From: Lysobacter lycopersici
Lineage (GTDB): Bacteria > Pseudomonadota > Gammaproteobacteria > Xanthomonadales > Xanthomonadaceae
Assembly (NCBI RefSeq): GCF_007556775.1
Contig: NZ_CP041742.1
Coordinates: forward strand, 1,998,001 to 2,062,000
Direction: 5' to 3'
DNA length: 64,000 bases
Shown: piece after piece, positions 51,952 through 61,048 of the stretch
Layout: each line of letters begins with the position of its first letter
How positions within the stretch are numbered: position 1 is the stretch's first letter
Translations under genes and position numbers: made by a program
The notes under the pieces: model-generated
Told to the model about the DNA's origin: nothing
The model's input: the letters and a program-made list of their open reading frames with translations, nothing else
The model's database searches: none

Positions 51952-54336
51952 TCACGGCTTCAGCGTATCCAGGAACAGTTCGTCGATGCGGCGGTATTCG
52001 TCGTACCAGGCGTCGGGGTGGACGAAGCCGTGCCGTTCCATCGGATAGGGCGCGATGCTCCAGTTGTCCTTGCGCAGCTCGATCAGTTTCTGGGTCATGT
52101 CGACCGAATCCTTGAACAGCACGTTGTCGTCGATCATGCCGTGCGCGATCAGCAGCCGGTCCCGGAGGCCGTCGGCGTATTCGATCGGCGAGGAACGCTT
52201 GTAGGCCTCGGGATCGAGGTCCGGCGTGTTGAGGATGTTCGAGGTGTATTCGTGGTTGTACTGGGTCCAATCGCTGACCGGGCGCAGCGCGGCACCGGCC
52301 TTGAACACGCCCGGCGCCTTGAACAGCGCGACGAAGGTCATGAAGCCGCCGTAGCTGCCGCCGTAGATGCCGGCGCGGTCGCGGTCGGCCTGCCTGTTCG
52401 CCACCGCCCAGTCGAGGCCGTCGAGGTAATCCTCGAGTTCGGGCTTGCCCATCCAGCGGTAGATCGCAGTGCGCCAGTCGCGGCCGTAGCCCTCGCTCGC
52501 GCGGTAGTCGAGGTCGAGCACGACGAAGCCCTGCTGCACCAGCAGGTTGTGGAACATCTGCTCGCGGAAATAATCCGGCCAGCGCAGTTCCGCGTTCTGC
52601 AGGTAACCGGCGCCGTGCACGAACATCACGATCGGGTATTTCCTGCCCGGTTCCGGATTCGCCGGGCCGTAGTACTTGCCCCAGATCGCGCCCGCGCCGT
52701 GCTTGGACGGCACCTGCACCGATTCGGGCTGGATCCAGTCGATCGCCTTGAACGCGGCGCTGCGGGTGTCGGTGAGCTCGCGCGCGTTGCCGCCGCCGGC
52801 ATCCACCACCGCCAGTTGCGGCGGCAAATACGCGGACGAATGCCGCACCAGCAGCTTCGAGCCATCGGGCGACTGCACGAAGTTCTCGACGCCGTCGTAG
52901 CTGGTGACTTCGCGCACCGCGCCGCCGGTGGCCGGCACGTTGCAGACTTCGTAATCGATGGGACGATCGCGGTTGCAGAGGAAGTAGAAACCCTTGCCGT
53001 CGCGCGACACCGCGACCTGCGAGGTTTCCCACTTGCCGTCGGTGAGTTGCGTGCGACTCGAACCCGCGAGCGTGTACAGGTGCGAGAAGCCGCTTTCCTC
53101 GCTCAGGTACCACAGCGTGCGGCCGTCGGGCAGCCAGCCGAATTCGTTGAATTCCCAGTTGATCCACGCATCGTCGTGCAGGCGGTGGCGCGGCTGCAGC
53201 TTCGCGTCGGCGAAATCGACCGAGGCGATCCAGCGGTCCTTGTTGTCGATCGCGCGCAGCATCACCGCGACGTTGCGCGAATCGCCGCTCCAGCGGATCG
53301 AGGGCGCGTCGCCGTTGTCGCCGCTGGTCGTCACCTGCAGCGGGCGATTGCCCTTCAACGCATCCTTGCCCGCGGCCTTGCGCAGCGCGGCGAGCGGATC
53401 GGCGGCGATGCCCGGCAGCGGATCGAACTTCAATTCGCTGACCTTGCCGCTGGCGACATCCACCAGCCACAGTTTCTGCGGCAGCGGATCGTTGCGGCCG
53501 ACGCGGGTGCGTTCCTCTTCCTGTTCCTCGTACCCGGATTCGGTGACGAACTTCTGCAGCTGGCCGGCCTTGCCCGCATCCGCGCCCTTTTCCGTCGTCA
53601 CCGCGAGCAGCCAGCGGCCGTCGGGTGAAAGCGAGGAATCGACGATGTCGACGTCCTTGCCGAGGTAGAGCGGCGCCGGCGCTCGCGACGGATCCGCGCG
53701 GCGCCAGGTTTCGTCCTGTTCGCGCGCGGCATCGCGCTGCGCCTTGTCGTCGGCGAGGGTGCGCATCAGGCGCAGCTGGCGATCGCGCAGGCTGTCGTCG
53801 GCCGGCGCCGTGCCGGGCGCATCGGCCGCTTCGAGTTGCGCGGCCTGCGCAACCACGTTGCCGTTCCAGCGGAACCACGCGTTGTCGTCGCCGCGCCAGA
53901 CCAGCGCGCCGTCGCTGCCCCACTGCAGGCGCGATTCCCCGTCGTTGCTGCGCGTGAGCTGGGTGAGGGCGCCGCTGCGCAGGTCGCGCACGAACACGTC
54001 GCCGTTGCGGACGAAAGCCATGCGCGAACCGCCAGCGTCGTAGGCCACGTCGGATGCGTCGAGCTTGGCGCGATCCGCGTCGCCGACTTTCGCCGCCGTG
54101 CCCCCCGCTTCCGCGGGGGCAGGCTCGAGCGGCTGCTGCCAGGTGTCGCGGATGCTCGCGCCTTCGCGCTTGAGCGTGTAGTCGACGGCCTTGCCGTCCC
54201 AGCGCCACCAGGCGTCTTCCACCGACGGGCCGATCCAGTCCGGGTCGGCCATGATCTGCGCGAGAGACAAAGGTTCGGCGGCCTGCGCCGACGGCAGGAC
54301 GAACAGGAAGGCGAAAGCGAGCGGGGCGAGGCGCAT
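51952..54336 (-). CDS. Secreted S9 family (DPP-IV-like) serine peptidase
   Basis: The 794-residue precursor has a signal peptide (to about residue 19), a DPP-IV-type beta-propeller (about 80-530) and an alpha/beta-hydrolase domain with nucleophile S661 (GGSYGGF), D736/D737 (HGMIDDNVLF) and H769 (ERHGFVHPDAW). It probably cleaves dipeptides or larger units from the N-terminus of proline-containing peptides. It diverges from cydA across 158 bp. Confidence 0.93.
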   Translation of the reverse strand: MRLAPLAFAFLFVLPSAQAAEPLSLAQIMADPDWIGPSVEDAWWRWDGKAVDYTLKREGASIRDTWQQPLEPAPAEAGGTAAKVGDADRAKLDASDVAYDAGGSRMAFVRNGDVFVRDLRSGALTQLTRSNDGESRLQWGSDGALVWRGDDNAWFRWNGNVVAQAAQLEAADAPGTAPADDSLRDRQLRLMRTLADDKAQRDAAREQDETWRRADPSRAPAPLYLGKDVDIVDSSLSPDGRWLLAVTTEKGADAGKAGQLQKFVTESGYEEQEEERTRVGRNDPLPQKLWLVDVASGKVSELKFDPLPGIAADPLAALRKAAGKDALKGNRPLQVTTSGDNGDAPSIRWSGDSRNVAVMLRAIDNKDRWIASVDFADAKLQPRHRLHDDAWINWEFNEFGWLPDGRTLWYLSEESGFSHLYTLAGSSRTQLTDGKWETSQVAVSRDGKGFYFLCNRDRPIDYEVCNVPATGGAVREVTSYDGVENFVQSPDGSKLLVRHSSAYLPPQLAVVDAGGGNARELTDTRSAAFKAIDWIQPESVQVPSKHGAGAIWGKYYGPANPEPGRKYPIVMFVHGAGYLQNAELRWPDYFREQMFHNLLVQQGFVVLDLDYRASEGYGRDWRTAIYRWMGKPELEDYLDGLDWAVANRQADRDRAGIYGGSYGGFMTFVALFKAPGVFKAGAALRPVSDWTQYNHEYTSNILNTPDLDPEAYKRSSPIEYADGLRDRLLIAHGMIDDNVLFKDSVDMTQKLIELRKDNWSIAPYPMERHGFVHPDAWYDEYRRIDELFLDTLKP

Positions 54337-54494
54337 GGGACGATCCGGAATCGAAGTCGGCGCAGGTTAGCAGTCGCGTCGCGCCCGCCACCGTGCCAAT
54401 CGTCCGGCATGACCGCGCGGCACTGGCCGCGGGGCATGATGCGGCGCACAATACGCCGTGGGCGTCGCGCCCTCGCGCGGCGCGGAGTCGATGC

Positions 54495-55895
54495 GTGGAT
54501 GCACTCCTGCTGTCGCGGATCCAGTTCGGGTTCGTGATCTCGTTCCACATCCTGTTCCCGGCCTTCACGATCGGCCTCGCGCACTGGCTGGCCTTCATCG
54601 AATGGCGCTGGCTGAAAACGCGCGACGACCTCTGGCGCGACCTGTATTTCTTCTGGCTGAAGGTCTTCGCCGTGTCGTTCGGCATGGGCGTGGTCAGCGG
54701 CATCGTGATGAGCTTCCAGTTCGGCACCAACTGGGCGGTGCTCAGCGAGAAGGCCGGCAACATCCTCGGCCCGTTGCTCAGCTACGAGGTGCTGACCGCG
54801 TTCTTCCTCGAAGCCGGCTTCCTCGGCGTGATGCTGTTCGGCTGGAAGCGCGTATCCGACCGCCTGCATTTCTTCGCGACCTGCATGGTCGCGCTCGGTA
54901 CGCTGATCTCGACGTTCTGGATCATCTCCGCCAACAGCTGGATGCAGACGCCGCAGGGTTTCACCATCGATGCGCAGGGCGTGCTGCAACCCGCCGACTG
55001 GTGGGCGATCGTGTTCAACCCCTCGTTCCCGTACCGGCTGGCGCACATGGTGCTGGCCGCGTTCATCACCACCTGCTTCGTGATCGGCGGCGTCAGCGCC
55101 TGGTACCTGCGCCGCGGCGTGCACGTCGAGGCCGGCAAGCGGATGCTGGTGCACGCGATGGCGTTCGCCGCGATCGCGGTGCCGCTGCAGATCGTTGCCG
55201 GCGACCTGCACGGCCTGAACGTGCGCGAACACCAGCCGGTGAAGCTGGCGGCGATGGAAGCGCACTGGCACAGCGAGGGCGAGGGCAAGGGCGTGCCGCT
55301 GGTGCTGTTCGCGGTGCCGAACGAACGCGAGGAACGCAACGATTACGAAATCGCGATCCCGCAACTCGGCAGCCTGGTCCTCACCCACACGCTGCGCGGC
55401 GAGATCCAGCCGCTGACCGCGGTGCCGCGCAGCGAACGCCCGCCGGTGAAGCCGGTGTTCTATGCATTCCGGGTGATGGTCGGGCTCGGCGTATTGATGC
55501 TGCTGCTTGCGTTCGCTTCGCTGTGGGCGTGGAAGCGCAAGACCTTGTTCGAATCGAAAATCCTGCTCGATGGCTGGCGCTGGCTGAGCCCGGCCGGATT
55601 CGTCGCGCTGCTCGCGGGCTGGTACGTGGTCGAGATCGGGCGCCAGCCCTACACGGTCTACGGCGTGCTGCGCACCGCCGATTCGGTCAGCCCCAACATT
55701 CAGGCCGCGGCGGTGCTGTCGTCGCTGCTCGTGTATGCCGCGGTTTATTTCTTCATCTTCGGCTTCGGCATCTGGTACCTGCGCAAGCTGCTGCTGATCG
55801 GGCCGGTGAAGCAGCCGCCCAAGCACCTCGACGGCGGCGAAAAGACCCCGGCGCGGCCCTTGTCGCTGCCGGATGAACCGGTGGAGGGCGGCTGA
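54495..55895 (+). CDS. cydA: Cytochrome bd-type ubiquinol oxidase subunit I (CIO type)
   Basis: The 466-residue protein has the CydA fold with heme-ligand context FVISFHILFPAFTIGLAHW, GTNWAVLSEKAGNILGPLLSYEVLTAFFLEAGFLG and WWAIVFNPSFPYRLAHM. The Q loop is short, as in cyanide-insensitive CioA rather than E. coli CydA (about 520). It reduces O2 with ubiquinol. Start is GTG at 54495 with GGAG upstream; no ATG fits the family N-terminus. The cydB ATG overlaps its stop. Confidence 0.95.
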   Translation: MDALLLSRIQFGFVISFHILFPAFTIGLAHWLAFIEWRWLKTRDDLWRDLYFFWLKVFAVSFGMGVVSGIVMSFQFGTNWAVLSEKAGNILGPLLSYEVLTAFFLEAGFLGVMLFGWKRVSDRLHFFATCMVALGTLISTFWIISANSWMQTPQGFTIDAQGVLQPADWWAIVFNPSFPYRLAHMVLAAFITTCFVIGGVSAWYLRRGVHVEAGKRMLVHAMAFAAIAVPLQIVAGDLHGLNVREHQPVKLAAMEAHWHSEGEGKGVPLVLFAVPNEREERNDYEIAIPQLGSLVLTHTLRGEIQPLTAVPRSERPPVKPVFYAFRVMVGLGVLMLLLAFASLWAWKRKTLFESKILLDGWRWLSPAGFVALLAGWYVVEIGRQPYTVYGVLRTADSVSPNIQAAAVLSSLLVYAAVYFFIFGFGIWYLRKLLLIGPVKQPPKHLDGGEKTPARPLSLPDEPVEGG

Positions 55896-56902
55896 TGGAC
55901 TACTGGCTTCCCATTATCTGGTTCGGCGTGATCGGCTTCGGCGTGCTGATGTACGTGCTGCTCGACGGCTTCGTGCTCGGGCTCGGCATCCTGCTGCCGT
56001 TCGCGGAGGACGAACACCAGCGCGACCACATGATGAATACCGCGGCGCCGATCTGGGACGGCAACGAAACCTGGCTGGTGCTCGGCGGTGCGGGATTGTT
56101 GGCTGCGTTCCCGAAAGCCTATGCATTGATCCTGTCCGCGCTGTACCTGCCGGTGCTGCTGATGCTGGTGGCGCTGGTGTTCCGCGGCGTGGCGTTCGAA
56201 TTCCGCTTCAAGGCGCATCGCTCGAAATTCCTGTGGGGAATCGCGTTCGCGCTGGGTTCGCTGTGCGCGGCGTTCTGGCAGGGCGTGATCCTCGGCGCGG
56301 TGGTCGAAGGCATGCCACTGGCGCAGGGCAAGTACATCGGCGGGATGTTCGGCTTCTTCAGCCCGTTCGCCATGCTCACCGGCGCCGCGGTGGTGTTCGG
56401 CTATGCGCTGCTCGGCGCGTGCTGGCTGATCCTCAAGACCGAGGGCGCGCTGCAGAAGGTCGCGCGCACGCTGGCGCGGCCGCTGATGCTGGTGGTCGTG
56501 GTGTTCATGGGTCTGGTCAGCGCCTGGCTGCCGTTTCTCGACAGCCGGATCATGGCGCGCTGGTTCGAGGGCGGGCATTTCTGGTGGTTGTCGCCGGTGC
56601 CGTTGCTGGTGCTGCTGAACGCGTTCGCGCTGTGGCGCGCAGTCATGGCGCAAGGCCGCGACGCGCGCCCGTTCGTGCTCACGCTGTGCTTCTTCGGGCT
56701 GGGTTTCGCCGGACTGGTGCTCGGCATCTGGCCGTACATGGTGCCGCCGGGATTGACGATCTGGCAGGCCGCATCGCCGCCGTCCTCGCAGGGCTTCGTG
56801 CTGGCCGGGCTGGTCGTGCTGCTGCCGGTGATCCTGGGCTACACGTGGTGGTCGTACCGGGTGTTCGCCGGCAAGGTCGAGGCCGACGCCGGTTACCACT
56901 AG
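55895..56902 (+). CDS. cydB: Cytochrome bd-type ubiquinol oxidase subunit II
   Basis: The 335-residue protein with about eight membrane segments has the CydB start DYWLPIIWFGVIGFGVLMYVLLDGFVLG and WDGNETWLVLGGAGLLAAFPKAY. It pairs with CydA. TGATG couples its start to the cydA stop. No CydX-like small ORF or cydDC was seen near the pair. Confidence 0.96.
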   Translation: MDYWLPIIWFGVIGFGVLMYVLLDGFVLGLGILLPFAEDEHQRDHMMNTAAPIWDGNETWLVLGGAGLLAAFPKAYALILSALYLPVLLMLVALVFRGVAFEFRFKAHRSKFLWGIAFALGSLCAAFWQGVILGAVVEGMPLAQGKYIGGMFGFFSPFAMLTGAAVVFGYALLGACWLILKTEGALQKVARTLARPLMLVVVVFMGLVSAWLPFLDSRIMARWFEGGHFWWLSPVPLLVLLNAFALWRAVMAQGRDARPFVLTLCFFGLGFAGLVLGIWPYMVPPGLTIWQAASPPSSQGFVLAGLVVLLPVILGYTWWSYRVFAGKVEADAGYH

Positions 56903-57009
56903 CCGGGTCGTCGCCGACGCGCGTTCGCTGAACGGAAGGTTCCGCCGAACCGCGCTTTCCCGCACAATCGCCGCGAATTCCTTCTTTCCGGCGGTTTCCC
57001 CCGATCGCG

Positions 57010-57279
57010 ATGCTGGCCTACGTCTACAAGAGCCTGAAAAAGGCCGATACCTACGTCTACCTCGCCGCGCGCGACGATTTCGCCCGCCTGCCCGAACCGC
57101 TGCGCACGCAGCTCGGCGCGTTGCAGTTCGTGCTCGATGTCGACCTCGCTCCGGGCCGCAAGCTCGCGCAGGAAGACCCCGACGTGGTGCGCGGCAACCT
57201 CGCGTCGCGCGGCTTCCACCTTCAGTTCCCGCCGACCATGGCCGATCCGATGAGCGAAGACTGGGGCACCGATGCCTGA
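57010..57279 (+). CDS. YcgL domain-containing protein
   Basis: The 89-residue protein fits the YcgL family: [43 protein letters not shown] and RGFHLQFPP. Its function is not established. Its last 8 nt overlap the ankyrin gene start, so the pair is translated together. Confidence 0.93.
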   Translation: MLAYVYKSLKKADTYVYLAARDDFARLPEPLRTQLGALQFVLDVDLAPGRKLAQEDPDVVRGNLASRGFHLQFPPTMADPMSEDWGTDA

Positions 57280-60200
57280 GCGCAACGGGAACCTGCGTGC
57301 CATCGCGCTCGGCGCGGGCGCGCTGTTGGCCGCGGCCGCGACCGCGTTCGGCGGCATCGCCGCGGCCGCCTGCGGCTGGCTGGCGCAGCCGTTGTTCGCG
57401 CTGTTGCTGCGCGGACGCGATGCGCCGTTCGCCTGGGCCGACCTGCTCGCGCTGGCGCAACGTTGGGGCGTCGCGCTGCTGGTTGCCGGCCTGCTGCTGG
57501 CCTGGCCGCTGGCGAGCCTGGTGTTCAAGCCCGGCCTTGGCGGCGTGTTCGGCCTGAGCGCGGCGTTCGGGCTCGGCCTGGTCTCGCTCTGGCATGGATG
57601 GAGCGCCTGGCATCGCGCGGAAATCGCCGGCCCCGCATCGCGCCTGCGCGACGAAGCCCCGCCGTGGACCTCGTGGCACGGCCTCGGCGTTGCCTGCGCA
57701 GTGGCGCTGGTGCTGGCGTCTGTGGTGTTGCTGGCATGGCCGGATGCGCTGTCGGCCAGTGCACGCCATGCGCTCGCGATGGTGTGCGTGGTGGCGTGGC
57801 CGGCATTGCACTGGTGGATGCAGCGCGAGGTCGCGCCCGCGCGGACTGCGGAAGTTGCCGGAGAACGTGAATCCGTCGGTGAAGCCGGATCCGAAAGCGT
57901 CGAAACCGTGCATGCGCCCGAGGCTTTCGCACCGATCGCCGCCGCGCCCGCGCCGGACCTCGCGCCCGAGTTGTACGCCGCCGCACGAGGCGGCCGGGTC
58001 GAACGCGCGCTGGAACTGCTCGAAGCCGGCGCCGACGCGCACGCGCTGCCGCCCGCGGACGATCGCGACCAGCGCGTGCTGCCGGTACTCGCCGCGGTGC
58101 TGCCGGATTTGCGCCTGCTGCGCGCCCTGATCGCGTGCGGCGTCGACCTCAACCAGGCGCATGCGGGCATGACGCCCTTGCTCGCGGCCACGCGCGACAG
58201 CTGGCACGGTCGTCCCGAGGCGGTGATGACCCTGCTCGCGAACGGCGCCGACGCGCGCGGCCGCGATCGCGACGGCAACACGCCGCTGCACCACGCCGCG
58301 CGCAGTTCCGATCCGGGCGTGGCCGCGCTGCTGCGCGATTCGGGCGCGGAACTCGATGCGCGCAACGACGAAGGCGTGACCCCGCTCGGGGTCGCCTGCG
58401 CCTGCGGAAACTGGCGGCTCGCGCGCTTCCTGCTCGAACTCGGCGCGAAACCCGAAGCCGCGGACGCGGCGCCGGCGCTGCTGTCCGCGGCCGGCGGCGA
58501 CGACGACGATGCCTCCGGCGTGCAACTGCTGCTCAAGCACAAGGCGCGGGTGGATTCGCGCGACGCGCATGGACGCGGCGCGCTGCACGCGGCGGCACGC
58601 GCAGGCCATCCCGGCATCGTCCATGCCCTGCTCGAAGCCGGCGCGGATGCGCGCGCACGCGACGGCGACGGACGCACGCCGCTGCTGGACGCGGCCGAAG
58701 GCGGCAACGTCGCGGTGGTCGATGCCCTGCACGTGGCCGGCGCCGAAGTCGCGGCGGTCGACCACGAGGGTCGCGGCGCGCTCGCGATCGCCGCGCTTGC
58801 GGAGTTGCCGTCCACCGCGACGGTGCGTCGCCTGCTCGAACTCGGCGCGGATCCGCACCACGCCGCACTCGACGGACGCACGCCAGTCGACATCGCCGCA
58901 GCCGCTGGTCGCTGGTCGCTGGTTTCGCTGTTCGATCCCGACTACCCGCTGCCGGCGAGCGTCGGCGGCGACAACGCGCAGGCGCCGCCGGACCGCACGC
59001 CGCAGTCGCTGCTGCGCGATGGCCTGGTCGAACGCCAGCCCGAAGGCCTCGATGCGCTCGCGCGCCTGCTCGGCCCGCGCGAACTCGGTGAACTGCTGCA
59101 CGAACCGCGGCTTGCGCTGCGCACCGACGCCCTCGCCTGGTTGCTCGCGCACGGCGCCGATGCGGAGACGCGCGATGCCGACGGCAGCGTCCCGGTGTTC
59201 GCGCTGCTCGCGCGCGGACCCGAAGCGCTGCCGGCATTGCAGCTCTACCTGCGCCGCGCGGCGTCGCCGGCGGGACGCGGCGGGCTCGCGCGTTTCCTCG
59301 CCGCATGCGTGAGTGGCGAACACACCGCTTCCTCGCAGCAGCAGTTCGCGCTCGACCTGCTCGATCGCGGCGCCGATCCGTTCGGAAACAGCGAAGCGGG
59401 CGATCCGCCGCTGGCGCTGGCGGTGCGGCTGGGTTGGCCGCAACTGTGTTCGCGCCTGGTCGCGATCGGCGTCGACCTCGACGCGCGCGATGCGCACGGC
59501 ATGGCCGCGCTGCACCTGGCCGCCGCGCTCGGCCGCGAATCGGCGCTGAAGCAGCTGGTCGCCGCCGGTGCGCGCCCGGACATCCTCGCCGCGGACGGAC
59601 AGACGCCGCTGGGCGTCGCCCTTTCCGGCGGTCGCCGCGACCTCGCCGACTGGCTCGACTGGCGCGGCTGGCCGTTGCCGCGTCGCGCGTTGCGCGCCGG
59701 GGACCTGCCTGCGGCGGCGATCGTCGGCGACACCGATGCGGTTCGGCGCCTGCTCGAACTCGGTTTCGCCATCGATACCGCCGATGCGCAGGGCTGCACC
59801 GCCTTGTTGCGCGCGGCCGGCGGCGGCCATCGCGCGACCACCGAATTGCTGCTCGCGCGCGGCGCCGATCCGCAACGCGCGGCCAACACCGGCGCCACGC
59901 CGTTGTCGGCGGCGGTGAGCATGCGCCACGTCGAGATCGTCGAACGCCTGCTCGATGCCGGCGCCAGCCTCGAACAGCGACTGCCCGGCGAGGTCACCGT
60001 GCTGATGCTGGCCGCGGCGCTCGGCCTGCCCGACGTGTGCGCACGCCTGCTCGCGGCCGGCGCGGACGTGCACGCCGGCGATGCGCAGGGACTGACGCCG
60101 CTGCATTGCGCCATGTTGTACGGCTTCACCGCGCGCGAACGCCCGCGCCTGCTCGCGCTGCTCGACACGCTGCTGCTGGCCGGCGCGGAACCCGACCACG

Positions 60201-60556
60201 TCGCGGCCGGCGGGGTGACGCCGTTATTGCTGCTGCTTGGCGCGCGCGCCGAACCCGGCACCGCCTGCGACGAGGACGTGCTCCTCGCCGCGCTCGATCA
60301 CCTGCTCGACGAACCGGTGTCGCTGGAAGCGCGCGATCCGCGCGGTTTCGGCCCGCTGCACCTCGCCGCATTGCACGGATTGTTGCGCGTGGCGCAGCGT
60401 TTGCTGCGCGCTGGCGCGGATCCTGACCTGCGCGATGCGCTCAACCGCCGCCCGCGCGAGGTCGCGCTGATGCGCGGCTTCGTCGACGTCGCCGCCGAAC
60501 TCGCGCCGCCAGCCGCCGCGCAGCCGCCGTCGATGGCGCGGTTTTTGAGGGAATAG
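57272..60556 (+). CDS. Large membrane-anchored ankyrin repeat protein
   Basis: The 1094-residue protein has four to five hydrophobic segments in residues 1-190, then about 20 ankyrin repeats (roughly 225-1075) with recurring DxxGxTPLxxAA and LLxxGADP consensus blocks. A degenerate stretch with a [20 protein letters not shown] insertion lies at about 570-690. The repeats should face the cytosol and bind a protein partner, which is unknown. The YcgL-ankyrin overlap suggests functional linkage. Repetition makes the locus prone to internal recombination. Confidence 0.9.
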   Translation: MPERNGNLRAIALGAGALLAAAATAFGGIAAAACGWLAQPLFALLLRGRDAPFAWADLLALAQRWGVALLVAGLLLAWPLASLVFKPGLGGVFGLSAAFGLGLVSLWHGWSAWHRAEIAGPASRLRDEAPPWTSWHGLGVACAVALVLASVVLLAWPDALSASARHALAMVCVVAWPALHWWMQREVAPARTAEVAGERESVGEAGSESVETVHAPEAFAPIAAAPAPDLAPELYAAARGGRVERALELLEAGADAHALPPADDRDQRVLPVLAAVLPDLRLLRALIACGVDLNQAHAGMTPLLAATRDSWHGRPEAVMTLLANGADARGRDRDGNTPLHHAARSSDPGVAALLRDSGAELDARNDEGVTPLGVACACGNWRLARFLLELGAKPEAADAAPALLSAAGGDDDDASGVQLLLKHKARVDSRDAHGRGALHAAARAGHPGIVHALLEAGADARARDGDGRTPLLDAAEGGNVAVVDALHVAGAEVAAVDHEGRGALAIAALAELPSTATVRRLLELGADPHHAALDGRTPVDIAAAAGRWSLVSLFDPDYPLPASVGGDNAQAPPDRTPQSLLRDGLVERQPEGLDALARLLGPRELGELLHEPRLALRTDALAWLLAHGADAETRDADGSVPVFALLARGPEALPALQLYLRRAASPAGRGGLARFLAACVSGEHTASSQQQFALDLLDRGADPFGNSEAGDPPLALAVRLGWPQLCSRLVAIGVDLDARDAHGMAALHLAAALGRESALKQLVAAGARPDILAADGQTPLGVALSGGRRDLADWLDWRGWPLPRRALRAGDLPAAAIVGDTDAVRRLLELGFAIDTADAQGCTALLRAAGGGHRATTELLLARGADPQRAANTGATPLSAAVSMRHVEIVERLLDAGASLEQRLPGEVTVLMLAAALGLPDVCARLLAAGADVHAGDAQGLTPLHCAMLYGFTARERPRLLALLDTLLLAGAEPDHVAAGGVTPLLLLLGARAEPGTACDEDVLLAALDHLLDEPVSLEARDPRGFGPLHLAALHGLLRVAQRLLRAGADPDLRDALNRRPREVALMRGFVDVAAELAPPAAAQPPSMARFLRE

Positions 60557-60572
60557 CTCGAAGCACTGTCGT

Positions 60573-60878
60573 ATGAAAACTTACGACATTCAAGGTCCGA
60601 ACGGCCGCTTGCTCGCATTCGAAATTGGCAATACGTTCACGAGTCGACGCAGGGTTTGCGCGATAGCTGCAAACATTCCCGGAGCAAAAGTCACGCGTGC
60701 GCCAAAGGTGTTTTCCTGGCTTCGTGAGTCGTCTTTCTGCGAGTTTATCGTGGACGAACAACTCTTCGAAATCGAAGAGCCATTCGGCGACAGCGGCAGA
60801 TACTGGATTGGCCCTGTGCCTCCGCGCTTCTTGGACGTCACCGAGAAGGTGAGGGACGTATTTCGCTCCGCCAAATAG
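60573..60878 (+). CDS. Hypothetical protein, 101 residues
   Basis: Not recognised. The protein (DIQGPNGRLLAFEIGNTFTSRR, CAIAANIPGAKVTR, FSWLRESSFCEFIVDEQLFEIEEPFGDSGRYWIGP) looks like a small folded cytosolic protein. Base composition is lower in GC than the ankyrin gene 16 nt upstream, hinting at acquisition. No strong ribosome-binding site is visible. Confidence 0.65.
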   Translation: MKTYDIQGPNGRLLAFEIGNTFTSRRRVCAIAANIPGAKVTRAPKVFSWLRESSFCEFIVDEQLFEIEEPFGDSGRYWIGPVPPRFLDVTEKVRDVFRSAK

Positions 60879-60931
60879 GAAGTCATAAGTTGGATCGACT
60901 GTATCGATTCAACAGTGACATGGTTACACAC

Positions 60932-61043
60932 CGTCATTCCGGGGCATCGCCGGCTTCATCGGCGATGAGCCCGGAATCCAGCGTCTTTGCTTTTCGGTAA
61001 TCGGAACGAAAGGCACTGGATTCCGGCTTTCGCCGGAATGACG
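60932..61043. repeat. Pair of inverted CGTCATTCC...CTGGAT repeat units
   Basis: CGTCATTCCGGG...CCCGGAATCCAG (60932-60982 region) faces CTGGATTCCGGC-TTTC-GCCGGAATGACG (about 61016-61043). Each is a hairpin, and the pair is inverted around a 35-bp spacer. The same family occurs at 5391-5418. It fills the gap before the Kef-type antiporter stop. Confidence 0.75.
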
Positions 61044-61048
61044 ACTTC

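Noticed and set aside
55745-60199. 1484-codon minus-strand open frame opposite cydAB and the ankyrin gene
   Set aside because: Same antisense composition artefact; the plus-strand genes carry clear family motifs.
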